A stretch of 64,000 nt of DNA. It comes from Loxodes magnus (taxonomy: Eukaryota; Ciliophora; Karyorelictea; Loxodida; Loxodidae). Below, piece after piece: positions 1 to 64,000 of this stretch. The stretch lies in the NCBI GenBank assembly GCA_946699065.1, contig CAMPDV010000293.1:62001-126000 (forward strand), in the 5' to 3' direction. Every line of letters starts with the position of its first letter. Within the stretch, counting starts at the first letter, position 1. The notes under the pieces were generated by a model that worked only from the letters and a program-made list of their open reading frames with translations, searched no databases and was not told where the DNA came from. The translations under genes were made by a program, and so were the position numbers.

Positions 1-1500
1 TATTAAACTTTAGGCAAAATAAAAGTTCTATAAAGAATTTTGAAGCTGAGAGGGGATACTAAAACATATTTAGAAAGTATTAAAGTAGCTTTTTAAATTG
101 CTACTCTGTGTTTGGTAGCTACTGCTGTACTATGTAATTAGTAATTTTATTTTATTCCTAACTAATATCCTAAATAGTTAACTTCATCTTTTTAAGCAAT
201 TTAAATTCCATTGAACTTTAGAATAATAGAAGGTTAGCTTTCTTTTCATTTATTTTTTTTCCAGAATTCTATTACTTCACATTTATCTACATTAATTGTA
301 ATTTTTATTAAATCAAAAACTGTAGATGTAGCTTGTAATAATTTTTAGCCATTTTTCTAGGAAGAGGACAATTAGATTAAGTTGTCAGCAAAGGCTCGTA
401 CTACGAAAGTTTTAGATAAGATTTGAAATCCTAATTTCTTCTGATTATCTTCTAAATATCTTATAACAATATCATAGTATAAAATTACATGTACAGATGC
501 TTGGCTACTTCCTTATAATACTTTATTGTTATATTTAATTGTTCTTGTAAGATATCCATCAATTATAAACTTAGCCTCAACATTATCATAAAAAGATTCT
601 AATGCCAATATTAGGTCAAAGGTAAATTAAGTCTTCTAAGATAATCAAAAAGTAATTTCCGAGATATGCTATCAAACATTTTTTCTACATCTATTAAAGT
701 AGCAACTAATTACTTTTTAAGAGATCATCTACGATGCAAGTTTCTAATTTACTAAATATTTCAAATTTGCTAAGTAGTGGAGCGTTTATGAATAAATCCA
801 AATTAGGCTGGATGTAAAATGTTTCGTTCATAAATATAATTTTAAAGTCGTCATGCTAGTGCTTTATCATAAATTTTAAGTAGACAGTTTAATAAAGCGA
901 TAGGTCGTCAATTACATTAATTATTTTTGTTTCCCTTTTTGAAAATCGGAAGAATTTTATTTTTTTCATTGCATTAAGTATTTTAAATGTTCTAAGCATG
1001 TTATTAATGAAACTTGTAATAATTTGATGCAAATCTTAATCTCCATATTTAATAAGTTCAGCTTTTAGGCCATCATTACCTGTAGCTTTATTATTTGCGA
1101 GCTAAGATATAATTTTTTTAATTTCAAATCATGTGAAAAGAGGCATATTTTATAAATGACTTAATTTCTAATTTAAGATAAAAGATTTATTTCTAAATAT
1201 TCCATCTATTTTTCTATTTAAGAAGTAAAAATCTATCTTACTTATTTTCGAATGTTTATCAAAAACGTTGGTTTCTCAATTTTCAATAAATTGTTGTTGT
1301 TAGTTAAAGTTAAAATTCATCTAATTACGAATTTTAGGGTTTATTAGATTCTAAGCTTGTTTAAACATTATTTAAGCATTTTTTTTAAGATCTTTATGTT
1401 TTTCCTTGCTTTTTATTTTTTTCATTTCCTAAATTTGTGAAGATAACGCTTATAAGATTAAATTTTAAGCTAGTAAAGTTTTGTAGCTTCTTAATTATGA
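1..1500 (-). pseudogene. LINE reverse transcriptase (copy A), inactive
   Basis: Reading TAA/TAG as Gln and TGA as Trp, the minus strand gives the LINE RT motifs in order. They are NNKATGNDGLKAELIKYGD (about 1110-1030), LPIFKKGN (about 955-930), NWRPIALLNCLLKIYDK (913 downward), PAQFGFIHKRST (about 810-775), LIDVEKMFDS with the first catalytic Asp at 689-691, VLQGSSQAS (about 500-480), AFADN (395-381), and NYLGY followed by a typical thumb-like region down to position 1. NWRPI uses TGA (908-910) for Trp and QFGF uses TAA (803-805) for Gln, both at family-conserved positions. The active-site FADD is FADN, so the second catalytic Asp is lost. The frame changes near 620-630 and again near 955. 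A 5' stretch rich in Lys and Gln (1500-1320) precedes the RT domain. Family identity is secure; clade within LINEs is not assigned. Confidence 0.88.
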
Positions 1501-2010
1501 CATCCATACAAAGCTAATGCGTTCTAATATTCAATATTATCCATTTTTAGTTGAACAAATAACATAGTTAAGTAACTTGGCAACTGATAATAGTTTTTTC
1601 TTTAATTTAAAGATTCAAGCGCAATTTCAGCATCATAACTAATAAGATCGCAGATGAATTGATACTAATTTTCAACTTCTTTTTAATAAAATTACTAGAA
1701 TTGATAAAATTATCCCAAAAATAGTTTAATAATAGTTTCTCGTGTTCAGATCCTATAATTTAGAAATTTTAAAGAGTAATCGTTATTGTTAATCTTATTC
1801 ACTTCTTTTTAAATTATAATTAAATGTAATACTTAGTAGAAAATTATCAATATACAAACCCGAATATTGGATAACTTTATAGTCAACGAAATAATCAGAA
1901 TTTAAATGTTAAGTTGCCAAGAAGTAGTCATTACAATAGCATTAATTATTCGCTCTATGAATAAATGTGTTGGACTCATAATCATTTAAAATTATTAATT
2001 AATATTTTAT
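1501..2010 (-). pseudogene. Upstream part of LINE copy A, possible endonuclease remnant
   Basis: This AT-rich stretch lies just upstream of the copy A reverse transcriptase on the same strand, where many LINEs carry an apurinic-type endonuclease. Minus-strand frames are open under the recoded table, but that means little when no codon is a stop. A segment around 1960-1810 reads like the end of such a domain (for example NTFIHRANNQCYCNDYF and FLLSITFNYNLKRS), yet I cannot find a clear catalytic SDH or the earlier motifs. The frame is uncertain around 1500-1740. The assignment rests mainly on position. Confidence 0.3.
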
Positions 2011-2071
2011 AAAATGGATGTTGGCCGCGTCAGACAAGATAGTAGGTAATCTGGTTCAGAGTATACTGCAT

Positions 2072-2087
2072 TGCGAGTAATCTCGCA
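2072..2087. other. Stem-loop 1 in the GC-rich block
   Basis: The inverted repeat TGCGAG / CTCGCA forms a perfect 6-bp stem around the 4-base loop TAAT. It is one of two adjacent hairpins. LINE reverse transcriptases often recognise 3'-end hairpins, but that role is inferred from position only. Confidence 0.6.
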
Positions 2088-2094
2088 CTAGATG

Positions 2095-2113
2095 CCACCA
2101 CGGGGAAGGGTGG
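2095..2113. other. Stem-loop 2 in the GC-rich block
   Basis: CCACC at 2095-2099 pairs with GGTGG at 2109-2113 around a 9-base loop. It sits 7 bases after stem-loop 1. There is no T-run on either side that would suggest a bacterial-type terminator. Confidence 0.5.
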
Positions 2114-2419
2114 ATAAGCTCTGTTGAGACATACCTAACTTACCCCGAGGGTTTTCTCTAGCAGTATTAAAGTTTGACTGACGGGCCTTCTTATTACCGA
2201 CTTAATAACTTCTTTTATTTGGACCTTATTAAAGAAGGCTGAAGCATTTGACTCAAGGTTTAAGAATAAATTTTAATAAGAAGATTCCCCATTTGGAGAA
2301 GCTGACATGACTCATCGAACCTCTAGAATTTTAACAAGAAACATGAGAACATTTTTCTTAATATTAATACTGAAAGAGCTGCGCGCCAATGAGGTGCTAC
2401 GCGTTCTATAATCATTTTT

Positions 2420-4330
2420 ATTTATTTATCTGTTAATTTTTATATTTTAATCTTGAGTTCTTTTACTTCATTTAGAAGTATTTCATTTTATTTTTCAACT
2501 TAAAGAGTATCTTAAATATTCATAATATTATTTACTGCTTTTAACTGGTTAGAGAATGAATTATCAAAAGTATCTTACTATGTAGAGGATATTTTTGATA
2601 CGAATGTTGAGACTGAGGTACCAATCTAGTTTTTTTTATCTATAAATATATTTTTGAATCTTTAGAATTCTTTTTAGTTAATTTCCAGTTAATAAGGAAT
2701 TTAGAAGTAATTTTAACGGAATTCGAAGGATCTTGTTAACTGAAGATTAACTACAACTAATTAGTAAAGCTCTTAACAAGTTTATAATATACTCTACGGA
2801 TTTGAGTTGAAATGAATCAGGATAAATTTTTAGAAAGTAGTCGAGAATCTGCTTATGCTCATTTAATTAGATGGCAGCTTCTTTATTTTTAGGTAAAGAA
2901 GAGTCGTCAAGATTTTAATCCCGCGATATTTAGAAATCATTAATTTTTTTACATTTCCAATTTATTGAAAGAATTATTTCCTATAGCTTCCTCTATGAAT
3001 GGAATACACTCGCTTCCATAACCAAATATTTGATTTATAAAGAATTTATTATTATTGATGCATTATATAGAGGGATTCTTTTATAAATTGTTATTTTGCT
3101 TAAATTTCATGCTTGGGTTTACTGGCATTCTTAGATTCTTGACTCCAGATGTTTTTAATATGAAATATTTTCTAATATCCAAAAACCTAAATAATTAAAT
3201 TCCTTCACTTTCTCTATTACTATACCTCTTATTGTGATTATCTCTTAATTTTGTCATGCATTACAATTTCATACCATTCATTTTGTTTTGTCCGCAATTT
3301 ATAAATTAAATAATTATGATCATTATTATAGTATATCAGTCATATCTTCTAGTTAATCTGGATGAACTAATGGTACAATATCATCAGCATATGCTAGGGC
3401 GCCTACATATCTTACTTCTGTTCTCTATTCAGTTTCAATCTGTGTTGTAATACCAACTTCTTTTATTTAGTTCATTCAATAACTAATTTAATATTATATT
3501 ATTCTGTATAATCTTGGGGGAGCAGACACATCCTTATTTTACTCCGTTTATAGTTTCAAATTCTTCAGAGATAAGATCTCTTATTCTTTATCTTATTCTC
3601 TCCTCTTTATATATGTCTGCTAGGATCTTATTTCTCCTTGCGTTACTTCGATCTTATTCAGTATTTTTCATAAATCTGATCTAATTACTGAATCAAATGT
3701 TTTTTTAATATAAATAAACAGACGATAGTCACTTGATCGTAATAAAATAGACATCAAGTAATGTTCTTAAATTGAAAATTTGATAAGAGAATGATTTACA
3801 TGATAAAATCCGTAATGAAATTAATCATCACATCTTTACAAGTAAAGATTGAATTATTTCAATAGAATGAGATCTTTGATTTTAAAAAGATGAATCATAA
3901 GTGATATAAAATGTATTTACAGGATCATATGTGTTTACTAATTTGCATAGCAATTAAAAGTAGGATTCTTATTTGCTTTGAATTTTCCGCTATTGAATCA
4001 TATTTTAAATAATTTTACAGTAATTTATATAAAACAAATACTTCGACTTTACCAAATTTATTTATCCTAAGACAAGACATGCAGCTTTTTTTGAGCAAAA
4101 ATTTCAACTATATTTTTTATGTCTTCTAAATTAAAAAAAAAATTTTATTTTAATCTTTTCAGGCTTTTAACTGATTCCATATTCATAATCAATTTTAAAT
4201 TAATAAAAATTTTATTAATTTCACTTGTTAAATTGTTCAACAGAAATCTTCTTTTGAAAGCTAGCAATCAATCATCTTTTAAATCTGAATGCCAAAATTA
4301 ATGAAATATATTTAAAGTAGATAATTAAAA
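2420..4330 (-). mobile_element. Degenerate non-LTR (LINE) retrotransposon, copy B
   Basis: A second LINE reads right to left between the WD40 array and the GC-rich block. RT motifs are recognisable from about 4130 to 2920, and recoded reading is open but unrecognised down to about 2400. The right limit is approximate: recognisable coding fades by about 4300, only about 200 bases from the end of the WD40 array, so the copy is probably 5'-truncated. It shares the strand of the array and may sit in the array gene's 3' flank. Its motifs (YADD, GVKQGC, TFDSV) differ from copy A, so the two come from different LINE lineages. Confidence 0.83.
2700..4300 (-). pseudogene. LINE reverse transcriptase (copy B), frameshifted but with YADD
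   Basis: With TAA/TAG=Gln and TGA=Trp the minus strand shows, in order: an N-terminal NLEDIKNIVEIFAQKK (about 4130-4085), FISLMIHLFKIKDLIL (about 3910-3860), FHYGFYHVNHSLIKFS (about 3820-3775), IYIKKTFDSVIRSDLWKIL with FDS at 3689-3697, INGVKQGCVCSP with GVKQGC at 3528-3545, ALAYADDIVPL with AYADDI at 3377-3394, QQWSQLFNLQIADKTK (about 3328-3285), and FNYLGFWI followed by HLESRIQECQQTQAWNLSKI (about 3195-3105). Gln of GVKQGC is TAA (3534-3536); Trp of QQWSQ is TGA (3320-3322), and Trp of DLWKIL is also TGA. GVKQGC lies in a different frame from FDS and YADD, so at least two compensating frameshifts separate them. The catalytic aspartates are present, so decay is by indels rather than active-site loss. 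Confidence 0.87.
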
Positions 4331-4518
4331 AGTTTAAAACAAACATGCATTTAGATCTTATAATATATTTAAAGATAGAAACAAAATTCCAAAATAAAAT
4401 ACAAAAAAAAAAAAATTAACTAAAAAATCGTAACAGGAATTTAAGTAAATCATTGAACTTTAATTGATAAGATTCAATAAAATTTTATTTTTTATATTAA
4501 ATGAAAAAATAAAAAAAG
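4331..4518. other. AT-rich spacer / 3' flank of the WD40 gene
   Basis: This stretch is very AT-rich, with a run of 13 A at 4403-4415. It lies just downstream of the last WD40 unit on the minus strand, so it should hold the 3' untranslated region if the array is a gene. No gene, RNA or clear polyadenylation signal is recognisable. A short plus-strand open frame at 4119-4301 is low-complexity and overlaps LINE copy B on the other strand, so it is not annotated as a gene. Confidence 0.5.
4474..4476 (-). other. First in-frame TGA after the WD40 array (candidate stop)
   Basis: Reading on past the array in frame, and past the TAG at 4519-4521 and a TAA, the first TGA lies here. In ciliates where UAR is always Gln and UGA is both Trp and stop (karyorelict type), this would be the terminator, giving a tail of about 24 residues after the last CKT. 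It lies in the AT-rich flank, where position-dependent termination near the mRNA 3' end would be expected. Confidence 0.4.

Positions 4519-64000
<59,482 letters not shown>

Larger units (their letters stand above)
1..2010 (-). mobile_element. Degenerate non-LTR (LINE) retrotransposon, copy A, cut by the window edge
   Basis: The minus strand carries a recognisable LINE reverse transcriptase from about 1320 down to position 1, with further open but weakly conserved sequence up to about 2000. The element reads right to left; its 3' end lies outside the window. Its upstream limit is set only by the change to GC-richer sequence near 2020, so it may be 5'-truncated there. At least two frameshifts (near 620-630 and 950-965) and a catalytic substitution mark it as a dead copy. 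It is a different family from copy B at 2420-4330, because the matching RT motifs differ throughout. Confidence 0.85.
2020..2420. other. GC-richer structured block between two LINE copies
   Basis: Base composition jumps here: 2020-2330 and 2375-2405 are visibly GC-richer than the AT-rich flanks. The block holds two good stem-loops (2072-2087 and 2095-2113), a CCCCGAGGG stretch near 2150 and a GCGCGC/ACGCGT pair near 2380-2405. It lies immediately downstream of LINE copy B and upstream of copy A, both on the minus strand. The simplest reading is the 3' untranslated, RT-recognised end of copy B, or a separate short element inserted there. No tRNA fold and no usable internal Pol III promoter pair was found. 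The minus strand can be read as open codons (for example SDAANIHFIK near 2020-1990), but nothing in it is recognised. Confidence 0.5.

Noticed and set aside
2290-2330. Hammerhead ribozyme (GATGAGTC on the minus strand)
   Set aside because: The CUGAUGA and GAAA core pair and the three stems are not present.
2300-2420. tRNA-derived SINE
   Set aside because: A partial B-box-like GGTTCGATGAG is visible on the minus strand, but I found no matching A box and no cloverleaf.
4119-4301. Plus-strand 60-codon open frame
   Set aside because: It is low-complexity (Lys, Leu, Asn, Phe), AT-driven, and overlaps the minus-strand LINE copy B coding region.
4403-4415. Poly(A) tail of a LINE insertion
   Set aside because: The A-run is on the plus strand, while both LINEs read on the minus strand, and it lies upstream rather than downstream of copy B.

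Overview
The window looks like nuclear DNA of a ciliate-type protist that reads all three standard stop codons as sense. Two unrelated kinds of sequence here, LINE reverse transcriptases and a WD40 array, make sense only if TAA and TAG are Gln and TGA is Trp. Examples are NWRPI with W=TGA, PAQFGF with Q=TAA, GVKQGC with Q=TAA, QQWSQLFNL with Q=TAA and W=TGA, and the WD40 blade start GHTDWVWSLAIS with both W=TGA. This fits the Condylostoma-type or karyorelict-type codes. The species cannot be named from the sequence alone.

Layout, with everything recognisable on the minus strand. Positions 1-2010 hold a decayed non-LTR (LINE) reverse transcriptase, cut by the left edge, whose catalytic FADD reads FADN. 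Positions about 2020-2420 are a GC-richer block with two clear stem-loops, probably a LINE 3' end or other structured non-coding DNA. Positions about 2420-4330 hold a second, different LINE reverse transcriptase with an intact YADD but several frameshifts. Positions 4331-4518 are AT-rich spacer. Positions 4519-64000 are one giant tandem array of a 123-bp (41-codon) WD40 repeat, about 483 units. It ends at the left in a short non-WD40 tail and possible stop codons, and runs off the right edge, so its start is not seen.

The array is the notable object. If coding, it is part of a protein of roughly 19,800 residues or more in this window, enough for about 69 seven-bladed propellers. The repeat core is nearly invariant, even at silent sites, but a few codons in two short windows (the residues after GHT, and the x-S-x-D-x-T segment) change constantly and almost always change the amino acid. 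That resembles the high-identity, hypervariable WD40 arrays of fungal NACHT-WD40 recognition proteins (HET-E/HET-D family), on a much larger scale and under a recoded genetic code. Higher-order duplications (spacings of 13, 14, 20, 23, 35, 45 and 80 units) show continuing unequal exchange or conversion. Frame is continuous for about 32.8 kb (25.4-58.2 kb) and about 15.8 kb (6.7-22.6 kb). Small indels, themselves copied with the repeats, break it at 6.1, 6.7, 22.6 and 25.4 kb and many times beyond 58.2 kb, so the right part may be a decayed or differently decoded flank.
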